Source: CAYWQB01 sp964460785 (GTDB lineage Bacteria > Chlamydiota > Chlamydiia > Chlamydiales > CAYWQB01). From it: DNA of 64,000 bases. Under the pieces are notes generated by a model that saw nothing but the letters and a program-made list of their open reading frames with translations, was not told where the DNA came from and did no database searches. The position numbers and the translations under genes are program-made. Below, one piece after another: positions 8,701 through 17,538 of this stretch. The DNA lies in assembly GCA_964460785.1 (NCBI GenBank), contig CAYWQB010000003.1:1-64000 (forward strand), written 5' to 3'. Every line of letters starts with the position of its first letter. Within the stretch, counting starts at the first letter, position 1.

Positions 8701-10095
8701 CTCCTATTCAACCTGCTTATCATTTGGGGAGCTCTACAAAATATCAATGCGGCTCTTACCCTAGAAGGCATCGCAGGAATCATCCTGACGATGGGGATGG
8801 CTGTTGATGCAAACGTACTGGTCTTTGAGCGCATTCGTGAAGAGTTCGCAAAATCAAAGAGACTTGCTCAAGCTGTACATGCCGGTTACCGCCGCGCCTT
8901 TACTGCAATTTTTGACTCCAACCTAACAACAATTATTGCAGCCATTATCCTTCTGAACTTTGACTCAGGACCTATTAAAGGCTTTGCTGTCACTCTGATT
9001 ATTGGGATTATCTCATCCATGTTCACGTCACTATTTATGACACGGTTCTTTTTTGCCCGCTGGGTAGAAAACCCCTGCCATAAATCACTGAACATGTCGA
9101 GCTTCATTACAGAGATCCACTGGGATTTCATCAAAAAAGCAAAGCTAGCTCTTACTGTCGCTGTTATTGTGATTGTTGTAGGCCTTGGCTTTGGTGTGAT
9201 GCAAAAACGCTCACTCCTTGGCATGGACTTCACTGGTGGTTATGCGGTTGCTCTAACTCTTGATGAAGAAACCAAGGCGCCTGAAAGCAGCAGCTATCGA
9301 GCAGCTCTTGCAGATGCATTTACAAAAGCTGGTGCTAACCCTAATAACTTTATGGTTCGCACGCTTAATAAGCCAAACCAGCTACGTGTACAATTTGCAA
9401 AAAATATGGAACTCCCTGGTCAACCATTCCATGACCTAAACGGAGACCCTTCTCTTGGCAACCCAAAAATTCTTTGGGTCACCTCTGCAATTGATGCAAG
9501 CGGCTTGAAGCTACATGATGACTCTATGAATAAGCTAGAAAATAGCTGGGTTTCTATGAGTGGTCAGCTATCTGATGCAATGAGGAACGAAGCAATTATC
9601 GGATTGCTACTCGCCATGATCTGCATCCTTTGCTACATCACCTTCCGCTTTGAGTTTAAGTATGCTGTGGCGTCGATTGTAGCTCTTGCTCATGACTGCA
9701 TTATCACTTTTGCGATCCTCGCGATTCTAAAGTTCTTTGGGTTACCAATCCAAATCAACTTGCCGATGGTTGCTGCTGTGATGACAATCATTGGATACTC
9801 CTTAAATGATACCATTATCATTTTTGATAGGATTCGAGAAGATCTACGCATCTATCGCAAGTTACCTCTCCGCCAAGTAGTCAACCAAGCAATTAGCGTT
9901 ACACTTTCCAGAACGATCCTAACTTCTGGAACAACTTTGCTTGTGCTACTTGCTCTTCTTCTACTTGGAGGGTCAGCGATATTTGAGTTCTCTTTAGTTA
10001 TGACAATTGGAGTTATTGTCGGCACATTCTCCTCTATCTTTGTTGCTTCTCCGGTTATGCTTTTCTTCCACAGAAGAGAAAAAAAGCAGGCCTAG
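5701..10095 (+). CDS. secDF: Fused protein translocase subunit SecDF
   Basis: Uses the proton gradient to pull proteins through SecYEG on the periplasmic side. The protein has 1,464 residues. One membrane helix lies near residue 10. A very long periplasmic region follows, including the SecD-type segment WGMDLSGGKSVQIGL (about residue 630). The SecD membrane core (about 970-1130) contains MGMAVDANVLVFERIREE. A SecF part (about 1150-1460) carries its own MDFTGGY motif and IGYSLNDTIIIFDRIRED. Chlamydiae have SecD and SecF as one chain, so the fusion is expected. The roughly 600-residue N-terminal region has no clear match to ordinary SecD and is a chlamydial elaboration. A short poly-T stretch precedes the gene, and the start is the only well placed ATG. 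Confidence 0.95.
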   Translation: MGKKKRWQFFLILAVALLTIYNILPTVFYYSKPLKAAIDAPRAEKIAEGISERVGKLQPDSVNWLEAYCKHSGVSPQSVETQSGLIKLSFKEAAEAQKFKRYWPQAGNLIPFAPARLAIAETQQENSTTVYVLRQLITSPTPEDFEFSPLEQEGAPEKLFQDISFQRAAYLIDFLAGNSSTADKLLSKQLSKRETFFLSQVADRLSQLQLIATKDQEWVTSYLNHLFRHSEKSAQEVASRLLDALESQESSASNKTAIKLLKANSGRLASTPAQVISYEDALQSLENSTESSKSVLTFSLNNLNPFFSSISIDWETKEMQLQAPKELVSTLEKEELSEVGALKQEAISKLLYHEIAELALTTREEIKRFSEASFSIPLTQLSGATGILAMNLNSLAGSYTQNLQQVLGTLWAPKSNELAEENYPILSYNEYTKKSLQDQQFGFVLYSPASHGQLTQDSPFKSSSIYLIAKGVQPLFRKLDSGANQQEALVSDLQSLSNIFYQLGFIRYAPEKYNFPKEFENDLVFELPDFANLIARASREDFLFYPKVNKAILELSDVENRILVENHIGSQEHEDLLAWKEEYQKAQVSPDTKKKMEIPPPTRSTFFSNLALSTQKYFRGDNRKILAWGMDLSGGKSVQIGLKDLQNNPVTGEAELKEAVDELYQRLNRLGVSEVTPHIEGNTIVVDFPGSQDLSAEELINASTMTFHIVNERFAPSFGYAAVDSTVEQAAQNFLQEVWNEGLVTNRTDVHSLQEIAFSRFQAISASPEDSFNNNLKTLYDAGLRIADPNGAAPSNAFDDALSTIARFRGEQPSSWKGQTHPLIFVFHNYALQGRDIENVRADYSASEGNTLGFSVKSSYTDKKGESFTPQKSLQNWTAPFAASKVAGSDNGRYNGGNGWRMVTILNGSIVNMASIKQPLSASVQVSGNFSQSEVNRLVADLKAGSLSYIPEILAETNVSPELGKAERQKGITAAFIGLLLVVGAMVWYYRFGGIVASVALLFNLLIIWGALQNINAALTLEGIAGIILTMGMAVDANVLVFERIREEFAKSKRLAQAVHAGYRRAFTAIFDSNLTTIIAAIILLNFDSGPIKGFAVTLIIGIISSMFTSLFMTRFFFARWVENPCHKSLNMSSFITEIHWDFIKKAKLALTVAVIVIVVGLGFGVMQKRSLLGMDFTGGYAVALTLDEETKAPESSSYRAALADAFTKAGANPNNFMVRTLNKPNQLRVQFAKNMELPGQPFHDLNGDPSLGNPKILWVTSAIDASGLKLHDDSMNKLENSWVSMSGQLSDAMRNEAIIGLLLAMICILCYITFRFEFKYAVASIVALAHDCIITFAILAILKFFGLPIQINLPMVAAVMTIIGYSLNDTIIIFDRIREDLRIYRKLPLRQVVNQAISVTLSRTILTSGTTLLVLLALLLLGGSAIFEFSLVMTIGVIVGTFSSIFVASPVMLFFHRREKKQA

Positions 10096-10103
10096 ACGCA
10101 TCT

Positions 10104-10141
10104 ACAGGGTAAGGCTCTCTTGCAAGATCGCCTTACCCTGT
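10104..10141 (+). terminator. Perfect 12-bp hairpin after secDF, weak terminator candidate
   Basis: ACAGGGTAAGGC pairs perfectly with GCCTTACCCTGT across a 14-base loop, starting 9 bases after the secDF stop. No run of T follows (the next bases are TGACATTTCC), so it is not a classic intrinsic terminator. It may protect the mRNA 3' end or act with Rho. Confidence 0.45.
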
Positions 10142-10150
10142 TGACATTTC

Positions 10151-10180
10151 CTGTCATAAATTGTCATCATTTTGTATAAA
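10151..10180 (+). promoter_or_regulatory. Possible housekeeping promoter for recJ
   Basis: CTGTCA at 10151 and TATAAA at 10175 are separated by 18 bases and lie about 50 bases before the recJ ATG. The -10 is good, the -35 is weak. A TTGACA at 10141 has no partner at proper spacing. Confidence 0.35.
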
Positions 10181-10232
10181 GCGCGCGTAACGTGCTGTGA
10201 TCCGATGGATAGGGCTGTAGAGAGAGAATTGT

Positions 10233-11975
10233 ATGCCACTAACACCAAAGTCGAAAGGGAAGCTATGGGTTTACCCCCGTATTCAGACAAGAAAGCGACA
10301 GCTTCTTGCTCGAGAGCTCTTTATTCATCCAATTGTTGCGCAACTTTTACTTTCACGTGGGTACACTGAAACAGAAGCGATCAAACGACACTTTTACTCT
10401 AAGCTTCCAGACCTTCACAGTCCTTTTTCTTTCAATGAAATGAAGCAGGCTGTCAAACGCATCCTGCGCGCAATGGATCAAAATGAAAAGATCCTCATCT
10501 ATGGTGACAACGATGTAGATGGCATGACGGGTGCCGCTTTACTCTATAGCTTTTTTAGAGACTGTGGAGCACAGGCTGTTTTTCATGCTCCAAATCGCGC
10601 CCAGCTTGCCCAAAGTATGCTTTCTGATGCTTTAGAAGCTGCTTTAAGCAACCAATGCACTCTGCTAATTACTGTCGACTGTGGCGTCACTGCTGTGAAG
10701 GAAATAGAAGAAATCATACGCAACAAGATTGATGTCATTGTTACAGACCATCACGAACCAACAGCTCCTCTCCCTCACTGCGCAGCCACACTCAATCCAA
10801 AGCTTCTTAACAGCTCCTACCCTGACCGAGAGCTAACAGGTGTAGGCGTAGCCTTTAAACTTGCGCATGCTCTTTATATTCAGCTTGTGAAGCAAAAATC
10901 GACAAAAATCCAAAATATTCAATTAAAAACATACTTGGACTTTGTCGCTCTTGGTACGATTGCTGATATGGGCTCTTTGACGGGAGAAAATCGAATTCTC
11001 GTGCGTTATGGGCTAAAACAACTATGGACGAATCAACGAGAAGGCCTAAAGGAGCTATTCAAAGTTTGTGATGTCTCTCTTGAAGATGCCTCAGCTGGCG
11101 ATATCGCCTCGAAGATTGCACCCCGACTTAATAGCTTAGGTCGCATTGCTGACCCCAAAAAAGGAATCGAGCTCCTTGTCATGACGGGAGAAAAAGAAAG
11201 GGCCAAAGCGCTTGCAGAAGAGCTTGACCTGAACAATGCAGAGCGCCAACGCATTGAGCAAGAGATGGTTGTTGATATTGAGCACTATCTCAAAGCCAAT
11301 CCTGATATCACAAAGCAAAAAGCAATTATTCTCCATTCTGATAAATGGCACCCTGGGATTATCCCTATTATCACGGCAAAAATTGCAAAGAACTACAACC
11401 GCCCCACTGTCATGATTGCAATAGAGGAAGGGCTTGGCAAAGGTTCCATTCGCACAATTCAAGAGTTTCCCCTACTCCCAGCTCTCAAGAGTGTATCAGA
11501 TCTTTTAGTGAACTTTGGGGGACACGACTATGCTGCAGGCCTAACGATTCGCCAGGAAGATATCCCAGCTTTTAAAGCGCGCTTTGAATCTATTGTTGAT
11601 GAAGCTTTGAAAGATCAAGATATGATCGTCAAGCTCAACCTGGATGCTCCAGCCAACTTTGAAGACATTACCTTTGAGTTAATCGACTCTCTATCTTTAC
11701 TAGAGCCGCATGGGAATAATAATCCCCCACCTCAATTTTACTGTGATGTCAAACAAGTATGGGCTCCCCGTGTTCTTGGAAAAAATCACCTAAAACTCTA
11801 CTTAGAGCAAGGGGGAAGATTTCTAGAGGGGATTGCTTTTGGACTTGCCCACAGGCAAGAAGAAATCAAAAAGAAAGGGATGAAGCTCAGGATTGTCTTC
11901 ACCCCTCAAGTCAATAACTTTCAGAATAAGCTAAGTATTCATCTGCTTATTCGAGACTTTCAAATTCTCGATTAA
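10233..11975 (+). CDS. recJ: Single-stranded-DNA-specific 5'-3' exonuclease RecJ
   Basis: Degrades single-stranded DNA 5' to 3' in recombination and mismatch repair. The DHH phosphoesterase domain holds the metal-binding motifs YGDNDVDGMTGAALL (about residue 90), TVDCGVT (about residue 149), VTDHHEP (about residue 171) and GTIADMGSLTGENR (about residue 240). The DHHA1 domain follows with its FGGHDYAAG glycine-rich signature (about residue 428). At 580 residues it has the usual length. It sits between secDF and euo in the order I recall from C. trachomatis. It is convergent with euo, leaving only five bases between stops and no room for a terminator. Confidence 0.95.
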   Translation: MPLTPKSKGKLWVYPRIQTRKRQLLARELFIHPIVAQLLLSRGYTETEAIKRHFYSKLPDLHSPFSFNEMKQAVKRILRAMDQNEKILIYGDNDVDGMTGAALLYSFFRDCGAQAVFHAPNRAQLAQSMLSDALEAALSNQCTLLITVDCGVTAVKEIEEIIRNKIDVIVTDHHEPTAPLPHCAATLNPKLLNSSYPDRELTGVGVAFKLAHALYIQLVKQKSTKIQNIQLKTYLDFVALGTIADMGSLTGENRILVRYGLKQLWTNQREGLKELFKVCDVSLEDASAGDIASKIAPRLNSLGRIADPKKGIELLVMTGEKERAKALAEELDLNNAERQRIEQEMVVDIEHYLKANPDITKQKAIILHSDKWHPGIIPIITAKIAKNYNRPTVMIAIEEGLGKGSIRTIQEFPLLPALKSVSDLLVNFGGHDYAAGLTIRQEDIPAFKARFESIVDEALKDQDMIVKLNLDAPANFEDITFELIDSLSLLEPHGNNNPPPQFYCDVKQVWAPRVLGKNHLKLYLEQGGRFLEGIAFGLAHRQEEIKKKGMKLRIVFTPQVNNFQNKLSIHLLIRDFQILD

Positions 11976-11980
11976 CAGAA

Positions 11981-12463
11981 TTAGCTTGCTTGCTGTTCAG
12001 TTTCCTGTACTGCGGCACGCTTTTTTTCTAGATAGTTATTGCGATACTCTTCCACAGCTTCTCCATGAATGACCCATGCTGCTCCACGACGAGAAGCTTT
12101 CAGTAAGCCAACGCGTGTTGCATAGTAAATCTTTTGAGCTGGTACGTTTAACATTTCAGCCACTTGATTTACTGAGTAGTATCCCTTTTCATTATCGAAA
12201 AGAAGCTCCCCGTTGTACATCGACTTCGTTCTTGAGTACTTATTTTTTGTGTACTCTTGTAGATCGTCTAAGTCAATTTCCCAACGAGTTGTGTTTTTAC
12301 GAGCTTTTAGCTTGCTCATCTTAATTGCTACATAGATAGCTTGACGAGTCACTTGGTTGATCCGTGCAGCTTCTGTAATAGAGACAACATTCTTGTCCTT
12401 TCTTTCGGAAGCCTGCTCTTCAGTCATCGCTTCTTCAATCTTGTGTTCAGCTTCTTGAGACAC
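11981..12463 (-). CDS. euo: Euo, DNA-binding repressor of late developmental genes
   Basis: Euo is a chlamydia-specific early protein that represses late genes until reticulate bodies convert to elementary bodies. This 160-residue protein has two helix-turn-helix (excisionase/MerR-like) units. The first is VSITEAARINQVTRQAIYVA with a KARKNTTRWEIDL wing (about residues 27-65). The second is YSVNQVAEMLNVPAQKIYYATRVG with an AAWVI wing (about residues 95-130). GELLFDNEKGYYS links them. I identify it from this arrangement and from its place between recJ and gltX. The start is a GTG with a near-perfect AAGGAGGT ribosome-binding site. The N-terminal 25 residues are acidic and poorly conserved. Confidence 0.88.
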   Translation of the reverse strand: MSQEAEHKIEEAMTEEQASERKDKNVVSITEAARINQVTRQAIYVAIKMSKLKARKNTTRWEIDLDDLQEYTKNKYSRTKSMYNGELLFDNEKGYYSVNQVAEMLNVPAQKIYYATRVGLLKASRRGAAWVIHGEAVEEYRNNYLEKKRAAVQETEQQAS

Positions 12464-12507
12464 AAGTTACCTCCTTGTAAGACCTCATTAATCAATTAAA
12501 AGGTAGT

Positions 12508-12536
12508 ATTATCCCATAACTCTTCTTATCAAGCAA
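12508..12536 (-). promoter_or_regulatory. Sigma-66-type promoter of euo
   Basis: On the minus strand TTGCTT (12536-12531) and GATAAT (12513-12508) are 17 bases apart, a near-consensus major-sigma promoter. Predicted transcription start is about 40 bases before the GTG start. This fits constitutive early expression. The AT-rich stretch 12537-12716 separates it from the divergent tsp gene. Confidence 0.65.
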
Positions 12537-12716
12537 TCTTTTTTCTAAATAAAAAAGTAAAACTGCTTACTAAAAGTGTTATTTTTTAAAAACAAAAGGA
12601 ATTTTACAGTAAACCCTTCAATAAATCAACTATTCTTTTTACGGGTTTTCTCTTGGATTTTTCAGGCAAGAGATCTATCTTCGGTCTTTTAGTATTTATT
12701 ATGCCTGGAGCTCTCT

Positions 12717-14663
12717 ATGCGTATGCGATGGAAACTGGCCCTTAGCAAATTTCTCTGCTTGTTAGCCCTAACAACAGTCGCTCTCCCCCTAGGAGCGAAG
12801 CTCCCAGAGCTGCATCCAAATGATGTCACAAAGATTACTAATAAAATCGCCTCTTCGCATATTAACTTTCATGAAGTCACCCCCGAGCTAGTCTCTAGAG
12901 CCTTGAGCAATTACCTTGAAGAGCTGGATCCTGCAAAAACATACCTACATCAGCAAGAGATTGAAGGATGGCTCAACCCTTCAGAAGCCCATCTTACACA
13001 AATCACAGAGCAGTTCAAAAGAGAGGACTTTTCCGCTTTTTATGAGATGACAGACCTCATGAGCCTTGCGATCGAGCGCAGAAGAGCACACATTGTGCCA
13101 GTCATTGAGCAAGCGGGACTGGAAGCAGAGGTAAAGTCAAAGGAGTTTGAGGATCTTGAATGGGCGCAGGATATGGCCGAGCTAACAGAGCGCAATCAGC
13201 GTATCCATGCTCTACAAAGTAAAATCACTAGCAAACTTGATGATGAGACACAGGAAAAGTTCTTTCAGAGACTCCAAAAGCGCCGCTCGTTTCAGGAGGA
13301 GCAAGTCTTAAACACAGATGAGGTGGAACGCCAAAACTATGTCCTCACTCATGTGCTTAAAGCGACAGCTAAAAGCTTTGATAGCCAGACAGCCTACCTC
13401 ACTCCAGGAGAAGCAAACCAATTTATGATTGACGTTCAGCTACGCCTATTTGGAATTGGGGTACTGATGCGAGATGACTTGAATGGCTTTACCATTGTGC
13501 AGGTGCTCGATAATGGGCCTGCGGATAAATCTGGAAAGGTCAAGCCTGATGACCGCATCATTGCTGTTGATTCTGAGCCTGTTGTAGGCATGGAGATCAC
13601 GGAAGCCGTGGAGTTGATTCGAGGACCCGAAAATACAGATGTTGTCCTGACAATGCTCCGAGAGCACAGTGAGGGCGAAGCTGAAACGTATACCGTCACC
13701 TTAAAAAGAGGAGAGGTTGTCCTTGAAGAGTCTCGCATGGAGTACTCCCTAACGCCTTATGGGGATGGGGTCATTGCCACCATTCACTTCCCTTCTTTTT
13801 ACCAAGATGAGAAAAGTTCTTCTGCTGATGACCTAACGGCTGCAGTGCGAGAAATCGAGCGAGAGCACTCTATTAAAGGGATTGTCCTCGATTTGCGAGG
13901 CAATACAGGAGGGATCCTCCCTCAAGCGGTACGCGTCGCTGGTCTATTCATCACAAAAGGTGTCGTGGCTTCTATTGTGGATCGCTCCGCTAAACCACAG
14001 CACCTTCGAGAGGTCGACCAAACAGTGCTTTGGGATGGTCCTTTAATTGTACTTGTAAACAAAGCGTCAGCCTCAGCTGCTGAGATTGTTGCACAAAGCT
14101 TACAAGATTATGGCCGTGCAATTGTTGTGGGAGATGAGCATACTTTTGGGAAGGGCTCCTTTCAGGTTTTTAGCCTGAATCCATCAAACCCCAATGAGAT
14201 CAATCCTAGTGGAGAGTTCAAGGTCACTCTTGGCAAGTATTATACTGTATCAGGCAAGACGCCGCAGTTAAAAGGAGTCTTATCTGACATTGTAGTCTTT
14301 GGGCCCTTAAAAGAAATAAAAATTGGAGAAAGGTTTAGCCGCTTTCCTTTAGAAAGTGACTCGATTGCTCCTCAATTTGAGGATCGCCTAGAAGATATCC
14401 CTCTTTTTCAACGACAACAGATCCTCCCCTTCTATAAGGCAAGCTTACAGAAAAAAATTGATACATGGACACGCTTAATCCCCAAGCTTAAGGAAAACTC
14501 CATCACCCGCCTTGAAGCAAATGAAGGATATAAAGAATTTTTAGAACAGTTATCTAAAAATGATAAAGAAGAGAGCTTACGCTCCTACTTAAAGCTTGAT
14601 CTACAAAAAACGGAAGCCGTTGATATCATGAAAGACATGATCGCGCTCAATACTAGCTCTTGA
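12717..14663 (+). CDS. tsp: Tail-specific carboxy-terminal processing protease (S41 family)
   Basis: Periplasmic serine protease that recognises C-terminal tails. An N-terminal signal peptide (basic MRMRWK, then a hydrophobic stretch ending near residue 27) is followed by the Tsp N-terminal helical domain. A PDZ domain spans about residues 240-330 (GIGVLMRDD, VKPDDRIIAVD). The S41 protease core contains LDLRGNTGG (about residue 390), the nucleophile region KASASAAEI (about residue 446) and the general-base lysine in FGKGSFQ (about residue 478). The C-terminal DUF3340-type helical domain completes it. The length of 648 residues matches the chlamydial Tsp (CT441). GGAG 8 bases before the ATG supports the start. 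Complete and probably active. Confidence 0.93.
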   Translation: MRMRWKLALSKFLCLLALTTVALPLGAKLPELHPNDVTKITNKIASSHINFHEVTPELVSRALSNYLEELDPAKTYLHQQEIEGWLNPSEAHLTQITEQFKREDFSAFYEMTDLMSLAIERRRAHIVPVIEQAGLEAEVKSKEFEDLEWAQDMAELTERNQRIHALQSKITSKLDDETQEKFFQRLQKRRSFQEEQVLNTDEVERQNYVLTHVLKATAKSFDSQTAYLTPGEANQFMIDVQLRLFGIGVLMRDDLNGFTIVQVLDNGPADKSGKVKPDDRIIAVDSEPVVGMEITEAVELIRGPENTDVVLTMLREHSEGEAETYTVTLKRGEVVLEESRMEYSLTPYGDGVIATIHFPSFYQDEKSSSADDLTAAVREIEREHSIKGIVLDLRGNTGGILPQAVRVAGLFITKGVVASIVDRSAKPQHLREVDQTVLWDGPLIVLVNKASASAAEIVAQSLQDYGRAIVVGDEHTFGKGSFQVFSLNPSNPNEINPSGEFKVTLGKYYTVSGKTPQLKGVLSDIVVFGPLKEIKIGERFSRFPLESDSIAPQFEDRLEDIPLFQRQQILPFYKASLQKKIDTWTRLIPKLKENSITRLEANEGYKEFLEQLSKNDKEESLRSYLKLDLQKTEAVDIMKDMIALNTSS

Positions 14664-14727
14664 AAAGTTTCGAGAAAGCTCGCAAAATAGAACTCTTTTT
14701 CTAAAAAATAGTCAGGAAATTAAGAGA

Positions 14728-16230
14728 ATGACCGTTCGCGTCCGTATTGCTCCATCTCCTACAGGAGATCCTCATGTAGGCACCGCTTATATTGCCCTTT
14801 TTAACTATGCATTTGCCAAACGGCATAATGGCTCTTTTTTGTTGCGTATCGAAGATACAGACCAATCCCGCAGCCGCCCGGATTATGAGCAATCCATCTT
14901 CGATGCTCTGCGCTGGGTTGGGCTATCATGGGATGAGGGCCCGGATGTAGGAGGAGATTTTGGTCCTTACAGACAGTCTGAGCGCCTGGATATCTACAAA
15001 GAGCATTGCCAGATCCTACTCGACAAAGGGCTTGCTTATAAGTGCTTTGCGACAGCAGAAGAGCTTGATGAAATGCGCCAAATGGCCAAGGTTGAAGGAC
15101 GTAGAATTGGCTATGATAGACGCTACCGCAACCTAAGTACAGAAGAGATTGCTGAGCGGGAAGCTGCAGGACAGCCCTATGTAATCCGCTTAAAAATGCC
15201 TCTTACAGGGGATTGCGTTTACGAAGATGAAATCAAAGGCAGAATTTCTGTTCCTTGGGCAGATGTAGATGATCAAATTCTACTGAAATCAGATGGCTTT
15301 CCTACCTACCACCTAGCTAATGTTGTGGATGACCACTTAATGAAGATCACACATGTGATTCGAGGTGATGAGTGGTTAAGCTCCATGCCAAAACATATTT
15401 TTCTTTATGAGGCATTTGGCTGGGGAGCTCCAAAATTCATGCACATGCCTTTGCTTTTAGGGACTGATGGAAAGAAGCTTTCAAAGCGTAAAAACCCTAC
15501 CTCCATTTTCTACTATCGAGATGCTGGCTATCTACCAGAAGCGCTACTAAACTTCCTCTCATTGATGGGATATAGCATGCCCAATGATTTAGAAGTTTAC
15601 TCACGTGAGCACCTCTGTGAGTCTCTAGACACCAAGCGGTTTGGCACATCAGGAGCTGTTTTTGATGTACAGAAGCTACGCTGGATCAATCAACAGTACA
15701 TCATCAACCAAATTCCTGAAGCTTCTCTTCTTGATCGTTTGAAAGAGTGGCGCCTCTCTGATGCATTCTTTTCCAAGATTATGCCTCTTTGCCATACACG
15801 CATTAAAACCTTTGGCGAGCTGATGGAGCAGGCTGCCTTTTACTTCACAGATCACCTGACCTATACAGAAGATCTTTTGACGCCGAAAAGCATGACTCCT
15901 GAGCAATCTTGTATGATTTTACAGATGATGGTCTGGAGTATGGAGCAAGCTGAAAGCTGGTCTGGAGAGACATTTGAAGAAGCTGCCCAAGCAATTGCAA
16001 AGCGCACTGGCATGAACTACAAAAAGAAGGTGATCGCCTTACTCTTTGGAACCATCATGGCACGCAAAAGTGGTTTCCCTCTCTTCAAGTCTATTGATAT
16101 CCTGGGGAAAAACTTGACAAGAGCACGCTTGCTTCAAGCTATGGAATTTCTTGGGGGCCTTTCCAAAAAGAAGCTCTCCTCTTTGCAAAAAGTATGGCAA
16201 ACAGAAGAGGTTGCAGAGCTATTTAACTAA
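14728..16230 (+). CDS. gltX: Glutamyl-tRNA synthetase
   Basis: Charges tRNA-Glu with glutamate (and possibly tRNA-Gln, as chlamydiae use the amidotransferase route). The class I HIGH-like motif appears as PTGDPHVGTAYIALFNYAFA (about residues 10-29) and the KMSKS-like motif as KKLSKRKNP (about residue 251). A helical anticodon-binding domain fills the C-terminal third. At 500 residues it is normal. The ATG at 14728 gives the conserved VRVRIAPSPTG start. It is 64 bases after tsp on the same strand. Its last four bases overlap the 3' end of the convergent small lipoprotein gene. Confidence 0.97.
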   Translation: MTVRVRIAPSPTGDPHVGTAYIALFNYAFAKRHNGSFLLRIEDTDQSRSRPDYEQSIFDALRWVGLSWDEGPDVGGDFGPYRQSERLDIYKEHCQILLDKGLAYKCFATAEELDEMRQMAKVEGRRIGYDRRYRNLSTEEIAEREAAGQPYVIRLKMPLTGDCVYEDEIKGRISVPWADVDDQILLKSDGFPTYHLANVVDDHLMKITHVIRGDEWLSSMPKHIFLYEAFGWGAPKFMHMPLLLGTDGKKLSKRKNPTSIFYYRDAGYLPEALLNFLSLMGYSMPNDLEVYSREHLCESLDTKRFGTSGAVFDVQKLRWINQQYIINQIPEASLLDRLKEWRLSDAFFSKIMPLCHTRIKTFGELMEQAAFYFTDHLTYTEDLLTPKSMTPEQSCMILQMMVWSMEQAESWSGETFEEAAQAIAKRTGMNYKKKVIALLFGTIMARKSGFPLFKSIDILGKNLTRARLLQAMEFLGGLSKKKLSSLQKVWQTEEVAELFN

Positions 16231-16400
16231 CTCTCTCCATCTGAAGGAAGAGCTTGCTTTCCCTCCTTGTCTGTGACAAGGGGGGATGATCCATCTTCCT
16301 CTCCAGAGATGACATAAGCCCGAGAAAGGGGAGCTCCTGTACACCCTGCAAGTAAGGTCACAATAACACTAAATAAAGCCAAATGTTTAAACATTTTCAT
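16227..16400 (-). CDS. Small predicted lipoprotein
   Basis: A 57-residue protein starting MKMFKHLALF, with a short hydrophobic core and the lipobox LLAGC at residues 18-22. Cleavage would leave a lipid-anchored peptide of about 36 residues that is rich in Gly, Ser, Asp and Glu. No homologue is recognised. An upstream in-frame TTG at 16415 is less likely. The ATG at 16400 is only four bases from the divergent cysJ ATG, so the two genes keep their ribosome-binding sites inside each other's coding sequence. GGG lies just upstream. It is convergent with gltX. The lipobox makes it believable, but the size and compact context leave doubt. Confidence 0.6.
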   Translation of the reverse strand: MKMFKHLALFSVIVTLLAGCTGAPLSRAYVISGEEDGSSPLVTDKEGKQALPSDGES

Positions 16401-16404
16401 CCCT

Positions 16405-17538
16405 ATGCAGCACAAACCTAAGCCTTTCTATACAACAATTATTGAAAAAACCCACCTAAATCCTGGTTCATCAAAGAAAACCTTTCATCTATCTCTTGAT
16501 TTAGAAGGCAAAGGAGTCTCTTTTAAGCCTGGAGATTGCATAGGCATCCACCCTTTAAACCCCTACAAGCTTGTTGCACGCACTTTGGATGCTTTAAAGC
16601 TAGCCGCAGAGACAAAACTCTCTCATCGTAAGCATGGAGAGCTTTCTGCTTTTGCCCTCTTGCGTACAAAGGCCAACCTCTCGCAGATTACCAAGCCTGT
16701 AGCCAAAGCTTATGCTGCAGCTCAAACAAACCCTCAGAAAAAACAAGAACTTGAAACACTCATCGCTCCTGAAAACCGCGAGCAATTTCATCATTTTGCC
16801 ACAAGCCAAGAGCTTTGGGACTTTGCTCAGTATCACCACGAGGTTGTATTAGATGCTGCAACATGGACAAAGCTACTTCCTCCTTTAATGCCTCGTTACT
16901 ACTCTATAGCCTCTTCTCTTGCTCATACAAACGATCAAGTTGACCTTTTAATTGCACTTTCCGCATTTGAGGTAGCTGGAATCAAGCGAGCCGGTATCTG
17001 CACCCATTATCTTTTAGAGGAAGCTATTCCGCATCAAACAGAAATTGAAGCGTATGTACAGCCAACAGGAGAGTTCTTACTTCCTGAAGACCCAAAAGCT
17101 CCAATTCTCATGATTGGCCCTGGTACAGGGGTTGCCCCTTTTCGGTCCTTTTTACAACAACGAGAAGCTGAACAAGCGAAGGGAAAAAACTGGCTGATCT
17201 TTGGGGAAAGAACCCGCCAGCATGATTTCTATTATCAAGAAGAGTTTAACCAGTGGGTCAATCAAGGGTTCTTGGAGCTCGATACCGCTTTTTCTCGTGA
17301 CCAAGCAGACAAAGTGTATGTACAAGACCGTCTATGGCAACAAAAAGCAAAAGTGTTTGAATGGGTGCAAGAGGGTGGCTATATTTATCTTTGTGGGGAT
17401 GCAAAAGCAATGGCTCCAGCTGTAGATCAAACTCTGGAAAAGATTTTAGAAGTGGAAGGCCAGATGAGTGCTGAACAGGCAGCGCATACCCTCCATCAGC
17501 TAAGAGAAGAGCGGCGCTACCTCAAAGATGTCTATTAA
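16405..17538 (+). CDS. cysJ: Sulfite reductase flavoprotein-type reductase (CysJ-like), FAD/NADPH half only
   Basis: An FAD- and NADPH-binding reductase of the CysJ/cytochrome P450 reductase type. It has the FAD motif RYYSIASSL (about residue 165), the pyrophosphate-binding [12 protein letters not shown] (about residue 232), [17 protein letters not shown] (about residue 328) and the CysJ-type terminus [10 protein letters not shown]. At 377 residues it lacks the N-terminal flavodoxin (FMN) domain of enterobacterial CysJ, as I recall is also the case in C. trachomatis CT435. The electron acceptor is therefore uncertain and no cysI partner is visible here. It is convergent with ispF with a four-base overlap, the same neighbour as in C. 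trachomatis. Confidence 0.85.
   Translation: MQHKPKPFYTTIIEKTHLNPGSSKKTFHLSLDLEGKGVSFKPGDCIGIHPLNPYKLVARTLDALKLAAETKLSHRKHGELSAFALLRTKANLSQITKPVAKAYAAAQTNPQKKQELETLIAPENREQFHHFATSQELWDFAQYHHEVVLDAATWTKLLPPLMPRYYSIASSLAHTNDQVDLLIALSAFEVAGIKRAGICTHYLLEEAIPHQTEIEAYVQPTGEFLLPEDPKAPILMIGPGTGVAPFRSFLQQREAEQAKGKNWLIFGERTRQHDFYYQEEFNQWVNQGFLELDTAFSRDQADKVYVQDRLWQQKAKVFEWVQEGGYIYLCGDAKAMAPAVDQTLEKILEVEGQMSAEQAAHTLHQLREERRYLKDVY

Noticed and set aside
10141..10146. TTGACA as a recJ -35 element
   Set aside because: No acceptable -10 at 16-18 bases; the weaker CTGTCA with TATAAA is a better pair.
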